From: JADJEI01 sp035328465
GTDB taxonomy: Bacteria; Bacteroidota; Ignavibacteria; Ignavibacteriales; Ignavibacteriaceae
NCBI GenBank assembly: GCA_035328465.1
Contig: DAOLIQ010000034.1
Location: 1 to 31,247, forward strand
Length of the DNA: 31,247 nt
Direction of reading: 5' to 3'
This document shows positions 24,319 to 31,247 of this stretch, one piece after another (the first letter of the stretch is position 1; every line of letters begins with the position of its first letter). A program made the position numbers and the translations under genes. The notes beneath the pieces are model-generated. The model was not told the DNA's origin and did no database searches. It was given only the letters and a program-made list of their open reading frames with translations.

Positions 24319-27300
24319 TCATCCCTCAACAAATGCCTGCTTTACTAAATGCTTTTGCTGCTGATTAGAAATCTTTGCTGAGCCTACAGCAGGGCTTGCA
24401 CTTTCAGGTCTTCCTGCATATCGCAATTTTTGTCCCGTACTTAAGTCCTCAATTAATCTTGAAGCTAGAAAATTCCATGCTCCCATATTTTTAGGTTCTT
24501 CCTGAACCCATACCACATCCTTAGCTTTTGGGTATGAAGCGAATATCTTTTTAATTTCTTTCGATTTATAGGGATAGATTTGTTCAAGTCGAATTATAGT
24601 TGAATCATTTATTTCGTGATCTTTCCTGAATTTGGCTAAATCATAATAGACTTTACCGCTTGTAAGTATAATTCGTTTAATGATATTTTTATTAGTCACA
24701 GAATCTTCCTCAAGAATTTCGTGGAACTTTCCTTTTAGAAAATCTGATTTGGGAGACTTGGCTTCAGGGTGGCGCAGTAAACTTTTTGGCGTCATAATAA
24801 TCAGCGGCTTATTTATATTCTGCCGGATATGTCTTCGAAGCAGATGGAAGTATTGCGCAGGTGTTGAAGCATTGCAGACATACATATTATCCTGCGCACA
24901 TAGTATCAGAAATCTTTCAAGTCTTGCTGATGAATGTTCCGGTCCTTGACCTTCATAACCATGGGGGAGTAAAAGTACAAGGCTGTTTGGCAATTTCCAT
25001 TTTTCATAGGAAGCAGCAATAAAATTATCAATTATAATTTGAGCGCCGTTCGCAAAGTCGCCAAATTGTGCTTCCCAAATTACAAGTGCAAGCGGATCGG
25101 CTGTACTAAATCCATATTCGAATCCAAGCACCGCCGCTTCAGATAGAAAACTGTCAAGTGCTTCAATCTGACTTTGGTCTTTACTGATATGATTTATAGG
25201 GAAGTATTCTTCGCCGGTAACAATGTCTGTAAGTGCAAGATGTCTTTGGCTGAATGTTCCTCTAACACTATCCTGTCCGCTTAATCTTATTGATGTTCCT
25301 TCGAGCAAGAGGCTGCCGAATGCTATTGATTCTGCTAATGCCCAATCTGCAAGTTCAGTTCCATCAAGAATTCCTTTTCTCTTGTTAAGAAATTTTTTCA
25401 GTTTTGAATGGCTGTTAAAATTCTGCGGGATAGTCGTAATACCTTCAATTATTGTTCGCAATGTATTTTCGGATATACTAGTGTCTTTAGTAATTTGTAC
25501 ATCTTCAACTTGCTGTTTTGGATAAGCAAGGGGGATGTCAGAATTGAATACACTGCTGCGTCTTTTAGTTTTTTCCAAAGCGTCATATAATTTTTTCTCA
25601 ACTTCGCTTTTAATTTTTTCAACCTCGGAAAGGGAAAGAGCCGCTTCTTTTAACAGGTGCTCGCGATAGATACTTTGCACTGAAGGATGCTTTTTAATTT
25701 TTTCATAAAGAAGCGGTTGTGTAAAGCCGGGTTCATCTCCTTCGTTATGCCCGTGTCTTCTATATCCGAATAAATCTATTACAACATCTTTATTGAAAAT
25801 CTGTCTATACTCGAGGGCTAACTTAGTCACCCATAATGCTGCCTCAACGTCATCACCGTTAACATGCAGTATAGGAGCTTGAATCATTTTAGCGACATCT
25901 GTCGCATAAACTGAAGAGCGAGCATCTTCGGGGGTGGTGGTAAATCCTATCTGATTATTTATAACGATATGAACAGTCCCGCCCGTTCTATATCCCGAAA
26001 GCTGTGACAAGTTTAAAGTCTCTGCACAAATACCCTGTCCGGCGAATGCTGCATCGCCATGAATCAGCAGGGGCATAATTTTTCTGTGGGTCTTGTTTTC
26101 ACCAATATGATTTTGCTTCGCCCGAACAATACCCTCTACTACAGGATTTACCCATTCCAAATGACTTGGATTAGAAGCGACAGATACAGAAATATAATCG
26201 CCGTCAAGTGTCCGGAATTTACCCGAAGCACCAAGATGATATTTAACATCGCCCGATCCTTCAATAGAGTTTGGATCTTGTATATCTTCAAATTCAGAAA
26301 AGACCGACTCGAACGATTTCCCGATTATGTTTGTTAATACATTAAGCCTGCCGCGGTGAGCCATACCAAGCACTACTTCGGAGATACCACTTCTTTTTGC
26401 TTCATTTAAAAGTGCATCGAGTACAGGGATTAGTGTTTCAGAGCCTTCAAGCGAGAATCTTTTATGACCGATAAAATTTTTATGGACAAAGTGCTCAAAA
26501 CTTTCAGCTTCAATTAATTTTTTAATAATGTTAATTTTAGTTTTTTTATCAAGCTTTGGCTTATTCATAACCGGTTCCATTTGATTCTGAAGCCAAATTT
26601 TTTCGGCAGGGTTCTGAATGTGCATGTACTCTACACCGATTTTATCGCAATAAGTTTTTTGAAGTATGTTCAGAATCTCGCGAAGCGTGGCTTTCTTCAA
26701 TCCCGAAAACCCTCCGGTAATAAATTGTCTGTCGAGATCCCAGATGGTAAGATTAAAACTCGAAGGATCAAGCTCAGGATGGTATGGTATCTTAAATTTA
26801 AGCGGATCAAGATCTGCTACCAGGTGTCCGCGTACTCTGTAAAGATTTATAAGCTGTAATACCTTTGCCTGTTTTTCAATTTCTTCTGTATTAGAACTTG
26901 AATCAAAAATCCCCGGCTGATAATCAGTCTTCCACGAAAGCGGCTTCAGTGGGATTTGTAAAGCTTCAAAAATTTCTTCGTAAAAATTATCTTGACCCAG
27001 TAGTAATTCATTTATCTTTTTCAGGAATAAACCAGACTCAGCACCTTGAATAATTCTATGATCGTATGTGCTTGTTACAGTCATTACCTTACTTACACCA
27101 AGTGCTGAAATAGTGGAGGGGGACATAGCTTGATACTCTGGAGAATATTGTATTGCGCCAGTTGCTATTATCGCTCCCTGTCCAATCATCAGCCGCGGAA
27201 TAGAAGCATTTGTTCCAAGAGTTCCGGGGTTTGTAAGTGTTATAGTTGTTCCAGTAAACTCTGATGGGTCAATAGTTCCTTTTCTCGAGCGTCGGACGAT

Positions 27301-27933
27301 ATCCTCGTATGCTTCGATGAACTGTTGGAAGTTTAGTCTATTTGCATTTTTAATATTGGGTACGAGTAAAGACCGAGTTCCATCTTTTCTTTCAACATCT
27401 ATTGCAAGTCCAAGATTTACTTGCTTCCTTCTTATAAGGGTGGGTTTGCCGTTTATTATTGAAAAGGCATTGTTCAAAGAAGGATAATATGAAACAGATT
27501 TTAAAATCGCCCAGCTAATAAGATGCGTGTATGAAATCTTACTCAAATTTCTTTTAGCTAATGTTTGATTTATAACAGAACGGTTTTCTTCAAGCAGTTT
27601 TACGGGTATAGAGCGTTGAGATGTAGCTGCAGGAATGGTTAAACTGTTTGTCATGTTCTCTAGAATGCGAGCTGCGCTTCCGGCTATTACCTGTATTTCG
27701 TCTTGTTCAGAAGGTTGGGGATAATTAATATTCATATTTGCCGATAAAGCTCCTGATGTTGTCTTTGTTCCATCGTCCTTCGCTTTAACGATTCCGAAAA
27801 AATTTCTCCATTGTTCGGGTATTGATTGTGGATCTTCTTCGTATTGCTTATGGAGTGATTCAACAAACCATGTATTTGCGCCAAATTTTTCTAACTCTTC
27901 TTTTTGTTTTTTAGTAAGTTCGTTCGATTTCAT
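24319..27933 (-). CDS. kgd: Fused E2-E1 2-oxoglutarate dehydrogenase/decarboxylase (KGD/OdhA type)
   Basis: 1204 residues. Residues 1-46 are the E1o N-terminal helical segment (ANTWFVESLHKQYEEDPQSI). After a linker, about 85-315 is a 2-oxoacid dehydrogenase acyltransferase (E2) catalytic domain with STYDHRIIQGAESG; the probable catalytic His is 292. Residues about 355-1204 form the thiamine-diphosphate E1 domain: HGDAAFAGQG near 627-636, NNQIGFTT near 657, and the transketolase-like RGTFSQRH region near 905. No lipoyl or E1/E3-binding domain is present, as in mycobacterial KGD and corynebacterial OdhA, so a separate lipoylated E2 and an E3 are needed. The enzyme decarboxylates 2-oxoglutarate and transfers succinyl to CoA in the TCA cycle, in the cytoplasm. 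Gene starts 150 bases from divergent pdxH. I use kgd as the family symbol; orthology to the actinobacterial gene is inferred from architecture. Confidence 0.9.
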   Translation of the reverse strand: MKSNELTKKQKEELEKFGANTWFVESLHKQYEEDPQSIPEQWRNFFGIVKAKDDGTKTTSGALSANMNINYPQPSEQDEIQVIAGSAARILENMTNSLTIPAATSQRSIPVKLLEENRSVINQTLAKRNLSKISYTHLISWAILKSVSYYPSLNNAFSIINGKPTLIRRKQVNLGLAIDVERKDGTRSLLVPNIKNANRLNFQQFIEAYEDIVRRSRKGTIDPSEFTGTTITLTNPGTLGTNASIPRLMIGQGAIIATGAIQYSPEYQAMSPSTISALGVSKVMTVTSTYDHRIIQGAESGLFLKKINELLLGQDNFYEEIFEALQIPLKPLSWKTDYQPGIFDSSSNTEEIEKQAKVLQLINLYRVRGHLVADLDPLKFKIPYHPELDPSSFNLTIWDLDRQFITGGFSGLKKATLREILNILQKTYCDKIGVEYMHIQNPAEKIWLQNQMEPVMNKPKLDKKTKINIIKKLIEAESFEHFVHKNFIGHKRFSLEGSETLIPVLDALLNEAKRSGISEVVLGMAHRGRLNVLTNIIGKSFESVFSEFEDIQDPNSIEGSGDVKYHLGASGKFRTLDGDYISVSVASNPSHLEWVNPVVEGIVRAKQNHIGENKTHRKIMPLLIHGDAAFAGQGICAETLNLSQLSGYRTGGTVHIVINNQIGFTTTPEDARSSVYATDVAKMIQAPILHVNGDDVEAALWVTKLALEYRQIFNKDVVIDLFGYRRHGHNEGDEPGFTQPLLYEKIKKHPSVQSIYREHLLKEAALSLSEVEKIKSEVEKKLYDALEKTKRRSSVFNSDIPLAYPKQQVEDVQITKDTSISENTLRTIIEGITTIPQNFNSHSKLKKFLNKRKGILDGTELADWALAESIAFGSLLLEGTSIRLSGQDSVRGTFSQRHLALTDIVTGEEYFPINHISKDQSQIEALDSFLSEAAVLGFEYGFSTADPLALVIWEAQFGDFANGAQIIIDNFIAASYEKWKLPNSLVLLLPHGYEGQGPEHSSARLERFLILCAQDNMYVCNASTPAQYFHLLRRHIRQNINKPLIIMTPKSLLRHPEAKSPKSDFLKGKFHEILEEDSVTNKNIIKRIILTSGKVYYDLAKFRKDHEINDSTIIRLEQIYPYKSKEIKKIFASYPKAKDVVWVQEEPKNMGAWNFLASRLIEDLSTGQKLRYAGRPESASPAVGSAKISNQQQKHLVKQAFVEG

Positions 27934-27965
27934 TTTGTAATTTCGTGTTGAAAGAATTGATTATT

Positions 27966-27971
27966 TATAAT
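27966..27971 (+). promoter_or_regulatory. Possible -10 element in the kgd-pdxH divergent region
   Basis: TATAAT at 27966-27971 is a perfect -10 hexamer pointing toward pdxH, but no matching -35 is seen at 16-18 bases. The 150-base divergent region is AT-rich and probably holds promoters for both genes. Confidence 0.25.
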
Positions 27972-28083
27972 TCAATTTATAAAAGAAATGAAAAAGTTCA
28001 TAACCTTATTGCACTTTATGGGTTATAAATTTTTTGAAGTTGTATTCTTAATAATATTTTTTAATACAGATTTAAAGAGAACA

Positions 28084-28731
28084 ATGATTGATCAAAATAA
28101 ATTAGCAGCGTTAAGACAAAACTATTCGCTAAAAACTTTAGATGAAAAAAGCGTTGACATTAATCCATTCAAACAATTTTCAGTCTGGTTTAATGAAGTA
28201 CTTGAAGCAGAAATCACCGAGCCAAATGCCATGATACTATCTACTTCGAACGCAGAATCAAAACCTGATTTACGCACAGTTTTGTTAAAAGGGTTTGATG
28301 AAAAGGGCTTCGTGTTTTATACAAATTATTTAAGTCAAAAGGCAAAGGCGCTAGATGAAAACCCGCAAGCGACTCTGCTTTTCTTCTGGAAGGAATTAGA
28401 ACGGCAGGTAAGAATCTATGGAATGGTGAACCGAACTTCTTCAGCAGAATCTGACGAATATTTTAACTCCCGCCCTTATGAAAGTAGAATAGGTGCTTGG
28501 GTTTCTTTGCAGTCAAGTGTGGTGCCGGATAGAAAATATTTAGAAGATAAGTTTGTAGAACTCAAAAGCAAAATGAACGAACAAACTATTAAACGACCTG
28601 AATATTGGGGCGGGTTCAGAGTCATACCTTCTTATTTTGAGTTTTGGCAAGGCAGGGAGAATAGGCTGCACGATAGAATAATTTACGAATTACAAAGTGA
28701 AAGCTGGAAAATTTATCGCCTGTCTCCCTAA
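28084..28731 (+). CDS. pdxH: Pyridoxamine 5'-phosphate oxidase
   Basis: 215 residues from the ATG at 28084 (MIDQNKLAALRQNYS). This matches the usual family length of about 215-220. An in-frame ATG at 27988 would add 32 hydrophobic residues foreign to the family, and AAAGAGA lies just before 28084, so I chose the later start. FMN- and substrate-binding segments are visible: PNAMILSTSNAESKPDLRTVLLKGFDEKG, FVFYTNY, the SRIGAWVSLQSS patch and the C-terminal FEFWQGRENRLHDR ending RLSP. The enzyme oxidises pyridoxamine/pyridoxine 5'-phosphate to pyridoxal 5'-phosphate with O2, implying at least some oxygen use. Its stop overlaps the stop of the converging EamA gene by 4 bases. Confidence 0.93.
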   Translation: MIDQNKLAALRQNYSLKTLDEKSVDINPFKQFSVWFNEVLEAEITEPNAMILSTSNAESKPDLRTVLLKGFDEKGFVFYTNYLSQKAKALDENPQATLLFFWKELERQVRIYGMVNRTSSAESDEYFNSRPYESRIGAWVSLQSSVVPDRKYLEDKFVELKSKMNEQTIKRPEYWGGFRVIPSYFEFWQGRENRLHDRIIYELQSESWKIYRLSP

Positions 28732-29588
28732 TCACGCTTAACTTTTTTCTTTTCCCATATTTCCACAAATACAGTTCTTAAAAGAATGGCTGAAAGAATT
28801 ATACCTCCCCCTAAAAGCGCATTAAAAGAGGGTCTTTCATTATAACCGATAAAGACCCAAATCGGATTAAGCAGAGGCTCAAGCAATGACATCACCGAAG
28901 CTTCAAACGCCTGTACGCGGTGCAAGCCATAACTGAAAATTGCATATGCGATTCCAATCTGAAATATTCCAAGAAATGAGACCATCAGCAAGTCGCTAAC
29001 TAATAATTGTTCAATATCGAATAAAAATTGAAATGTAAAAACTGCCACAAGCATGTTGCCGTAAAAAATTGAGCTCAATTGAAACTCTTTTTTATTCACT
29101 CGGAGTCCTATAAACATTGCTGCAAAAGCTAAACCTGCGCCAAGCCCCGCAATGTTACCGTTCATTTGCCCCGGAGTTATTTCATCAACAAAAAATAAAA
29201 CCATTCCAAGCGAACAAATTATAACTGTGATGATGTTTATTTTTTCATACTTAGTTTTATTCAATAGTGGTTCAATCAGGAAGACATAAATCGGAGCCGT
29301 GGATTGCAGAAAGATCGCATTGGCAGCCGTTGTTGACTTGGTCGAATAAACAAACAGAACAAGTACTGTCGCATAAAAGATAGCATTTACTACTGCTAAT
29401 CCATTTAAATAAAAAACTTGTTTTTTAAATATCGCTGCGAAAACTAAAGCCGCAATAATGCATCTGAAAAATGACAATTGCATCGCTGAAAGTGAAATTA
29501 GTTTTACTAATAGTCCTCCCGAACTCCACAGCAGTGCGGTGAGTAATATTGCGACTAATCCTTTTTGATGATCTGAAAATTTTTCCAT
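28728..29588 (-). CDS. EamA/DMT-family transporter
   Basis: 286 residues from the ATG at 29588 (MEKFSDHQKGLVAIL). An upstream in-frame ATG (29681) would overlap the divergent deacetylase gene and adds a non-membrane leader, so I prefer the shorter start. About ten membrane helices in two EamA halves are visible: ALLWSSGGLLVKLISLSAMQLSFFRC in the first and a second half with FLGIFQIGIAYAIFSYGLHRVQAFEASVMSLLEPLLNPIWV. Such transporters export or import small metabolites; the substrate cannot be predicted. The C-terminus (KKKVKRD) converges on pdxH with a 4-base stop overlap. Confidence 0.85.
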   Translation of the reverse strand: MEKFSDHQKGLVAILLTALLWSSGGLLVKLISLSAMQLSFFRCIIAALVFAAIFKKQVFYLNGLAVVNAIFYATVLVLFVYSTKSTTAANAIFLQSTAPIYVFLIEPLLNKTKYEKINIITVIICSLGMVLFFVDEITPGQMNGNIAGLGAGLAFAAMFIGLRVNKKEFQLSSIFYGNMLVAVFTFQFLFDIEQLLVSDLLMVSFLGIFQIGIAYAIFSYGLHRVQAFEASVMSLLEPLLNPIWVFIGYNERPSFNALLGGGIILSAILLRTVFVEIWEKKKVKRD

Positions 29589-29645
29589 TGAGCTTTTTTT
29601 TTCAATTGTTGAACCCAAACTTAATCTTATTGTTGTTAAATTGTG

Positions 29646-30341
29646 ATGGAAAATTATTTTACGAAAATAGTAATCAATCAAATAGAAACATTGAAAATCG
29701 GCATGAAGTATTTCTATAATCCACCATTAATCATCAAAAAAATCTTTAGTGATTTTATTTGGGAGACAAGCAATAGTCAGATTCTGCTGACGTTTGATGA
29801 CGGTCCTAAAATTGAATCTACAGAAATTATTCTTGATATTCTAAAGGAACAAAACAAGCGGGCGGTGTTTTTTTGTGTAGGCAATAATGTTAAAAAAAAT
29901 TCTGCGCTGGCAAAAAAAATAATTGAGGATGGACATATTATCGGCAATCATACTTTTAATCATTCAGTGCTGACAAGGCTTGATGATGCTTCCATTTCCG
30001 CTGAGATTGATTCAGTTAATCATTTACTAAATGATACTCTAAACTATAGCGTCAAGTATTTCAGACCGCCGCATGGTAAATTTGATCTTGGAATAAAAAG
30101 AATTTTGAAGCAAAAGAATATAATTAATGTGATGTGGTCTTTATTGACTTATGATTATAAAAATGATTTCAACATTGTGAAAAACTCAATTGATAAATAT
30201 CTTAAAGCAAATTCGATAATCGTTCTTCATGACTCAATTAAATCAACTGCTATTATGAGGCTGACTCTCGATTACTTATTCGAAGCTGCTTATAAAAAAG
30301 GATATACAATCGGGGAACCGGAAGAATGCTTGAAACGTTAG
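29646..30341 (+). CDS. NodB-type polysaccharide deacetylase
   Basis: 231 residues from the ATG at 29646 (a GTG one codon earlier, or the ATG at 29703, are alternatives). The NodB homology domain is clear: LLTFDDGP with the catalytic/metal Asp pair at about 51-52, the metal-binding His pair in GNHTFNHS at about 102 and 106, FRPPHGKFD at about 139-147 and the terminal IIVLHDS. It should remove acetyl groups from N-acetylated glycans or peptidoglycan-like polymers. No signal peptide is seen, which is unusual for deacetylases acting on exported polymers and suggests a cytoplasmic or membrane-proximal step. It overlaps the following GT2 gene by 16 bases. Pairing of a NodB-like deacetylase with a GT2 recalls chitooligosaccharide or PNAG-type pathways, but the polymer here is unknown. 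Confidence 0.87.
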   Translation: MENYFTKIVINQIETLKIGMKYFYNPPLIIKKIFSDFIWETSNSQILLTFDDGPKIESTEIILDILKEQNKRAVFFCVGNNVKKNSALAKKIIEDGHIIGNHTFNHSVLTRLDDASISAEIDSVNHLLNDTLNYSVKYFRPPHGKFDLGIKRILKQKNIINVMWSLLTYDYKNDFNIVKNSIDKYLKANSIIVLHDSIKSTAIMRLTLDYLFEAAYKKGYTIGEPEECLKR

Positions 30342-31247
30342 AAACTTTATTCCTGATTTTTGTCTCGGGCTACTTTATTCAGTCTGTGATATTTTTCATT
30401 GGGGCAGCAAAAAAATTCCCGCAGAAGTCAGATGATGAACTTCCGACCGCCACAGTTATTGTTGCAGCAAGGAATGAAGAACAAAATGTCCTGCGCTGTT
30501 TAATTTCACTTGATAAGTTAATATATCCCGATGGTAAGCTTAGCATTATTTTAGTTGATGATAAATCAACTGATAAGACAGGAAGTATTATTGATGATTT
30601 TATTAAAGGCAAACCAAAGTTTCAAAAGATCGTTACTAAAAAAGAGATCGGCAAATTAAAAGGAAAAACAAACGCTTTAGCAAATGCACTTGAGTTGGCC
30701 ACCGGTGAAATTATTCTCACCACAGATGCAGACTGTGAAGTAAATCCAAATTGGGCGAAGACTTTAGCTTCGTATTATGAAAAGGATGTAGCAGTTGTAA
30801 ATGGTTTTACTTCACAAAAAGCTGTTTCCGGATTCAGCGGCATGCAGGCAATTGATTTTGTTTATCTTTTATTTGTTGCTTCGGGCACCATAAATCTTGG
30901 TCATCCGTTAAGCTGCATCGGAAATAATATGTCTTATCGCCGGAGTGCGTACTTTGAGGTAGGGGGATATGAAAATTTACCTTTCAGTGTAACTGAAGAT
31001 TTCAATCTGCTTATTTCTATTTATAGATTAAAAAAATATAAAATCATTTTTCCTTTGAATGTAAACAGTCTTGTTGTGTCACTGGCATGCAAAGATTTTC
31101 GTACTTTATACAGGCAGAAGAAACGCTGGGGAGTAGGAGGCTTGCAGATACCGGCAAAAGGTTACATCGTTTTTTTCTTCGGATATTTTACGCAGCTTGG
31201 AATGCTCGCTCTTCCTTTTTTATTCACTCCTGTATGGTTATATTTGG
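30326..31247 (+). CDS. GT2 glycosyltransferase (partial, right edge)
   Basis: An ATG at 30326 opens a frame that stays open to the window end, at least 307 codons. It overlaps the deacetylase by 16 bases. A membrane helix (about 5-24) precedes a GT-A domain: TATVIVAARNEEQNV at about 40-54, VDDKSTDKTG, and TTDADC at about 132-137, with VTEDFNLL as the probable base region and YRQKKRW (near 265) as the QxxRW-like motif. A hydrophobic stretch begins at the edge. It shares family and layout with the GT2 at 20478-21614. The C-terminus is outside the window, so length and topology are not known. Confidence 0.85.
   Translation, partial: MLETLETLFLIFVSGYFIQSVIFFIGAAKKFPQKSDDELPTATVIVAARNEEQNVLRCLISLDKLIYPDGKLSIILVDDKSTDKTGSIIDDFIKGKPKFQKIVTKKEIGKLKGKTNALANALELATGEIILTTDADCEVNPNWAKTLASYYEKDVAVVNGFTSQKAVSGFSGMQAIDFVYLLFVASGTINLGHPLSCIGNNMSYRRSAYFEVGGYENLPFSVTEDFNLLISIYRLKKYKIIFPLNVNSLVVSLACKDFRTLYRQKKRWGVGGLQIPAKGYIVFFFGYFTQLGMLALPFLFTPVWLYL

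Noticed and set aside
24319..27933. Conventional sucA (E1 only)
   Set aside because: The first about 350 residues contain an intact E2 acyltransferase core with the DHR motif, so it is a fusion and not a simple E1.
27988..28083. Hydrophobic 32-residue extension of pdxH as a signal or membrane anchor
   Set aside because: PdxH is cytoplasmic and normally starts where the 28084 ATG lies; the extension is AT-rich noncoding-like sequence.
1..31247. CRISPR array, prophage, transposase or toxin-antitoxin/defence system
   Set aside because: No regularly spaced repeats, phage structural genes, transposase motifs or recognisable defence genes were seen on either strand.

Overview
The window is AT-rich (by eye about two thirds A+T), densely coded and contains no rRNA, tRNA, CRISPR array or insertion sequence that I can see. 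Two secreted proteins end in the 'NYPNPFNPST ... GIYFYxxK' C-terminal signal of the type IX secretion system, few genes have a Shine-Dalgarno sequence, and the radical SAM and DUF6600-like families present are common in Bacteroidota. I infer a member of the Bacteroidota/Chlorobi/Ignavibacteriota group, most likely an Ignavibacteria-type bacterium. This placement is an inference from protein style, not from a marker gene.

Region 1 (1-13406) is one long plus-strand carbohydrate-utilisation operon. It starts with the tail of a GH144/glucoamylase-like gene. It continues with a two-CBM secreted six-hairpin glycosidase, a secreted GH63/MGH1-like glycosidase, a GH35-type beta-galactosidase without signal peptide, and a T9SS-exported GH144-like enzyme. 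The decayed remnant of another T9SS protein follows. The operon ends with a complete ABC sugar importer (binding lipoprotein, two permeases, MsmX/UgpC-type ATPase). No SusC/SusD pair is visible, so uptake appears to be ABC-based. GH144 is known for endo-beta-1,2-glucanase activity, so a beta-1,2-glucan or related glucan is a reasonable but unproven substrate.

Region 2 (13485-18358) holds a 238-residue acidic helical protein of unknown function, a 310-base intergenic stretch with a 15-base palindrome, a 1263-residue multidomain T9SS protein (beta-propeller, carboxypeptidase-regulatory-like, FN3, CBM9-like, sorting domain), and a clear terminator.

Region 3 (18479-21614) is a tightly coupled three-gene set: radical SAM/SPASM protein (TTG start), LPG-synthase-TM flippase-like membrane protein, and a membrane-anchored GT2 glycosyltransferase. 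It looks like a surface lipid or glycan pathway.

Region 4 (21850-24132) holds a secreted W/Y/D-rich DUF6600-like protein with a long charged tail, a strong terminator, and a queuosine-precursor transporter of the YhhQ/VUT family.

Region 5 (24319-31247) holds an E2-E1 fusion 2-oxoglutarate dehydrogenase of the architecture best known from Actinobacteria (minus strand), a divergent pdxH, an EamA transporter whose stop overlaps that of pdxH, and a divergent pair of a NodB-type polysaccharide deacetylase overlapping a second GT2 glycosyltransferase that runs off the window.
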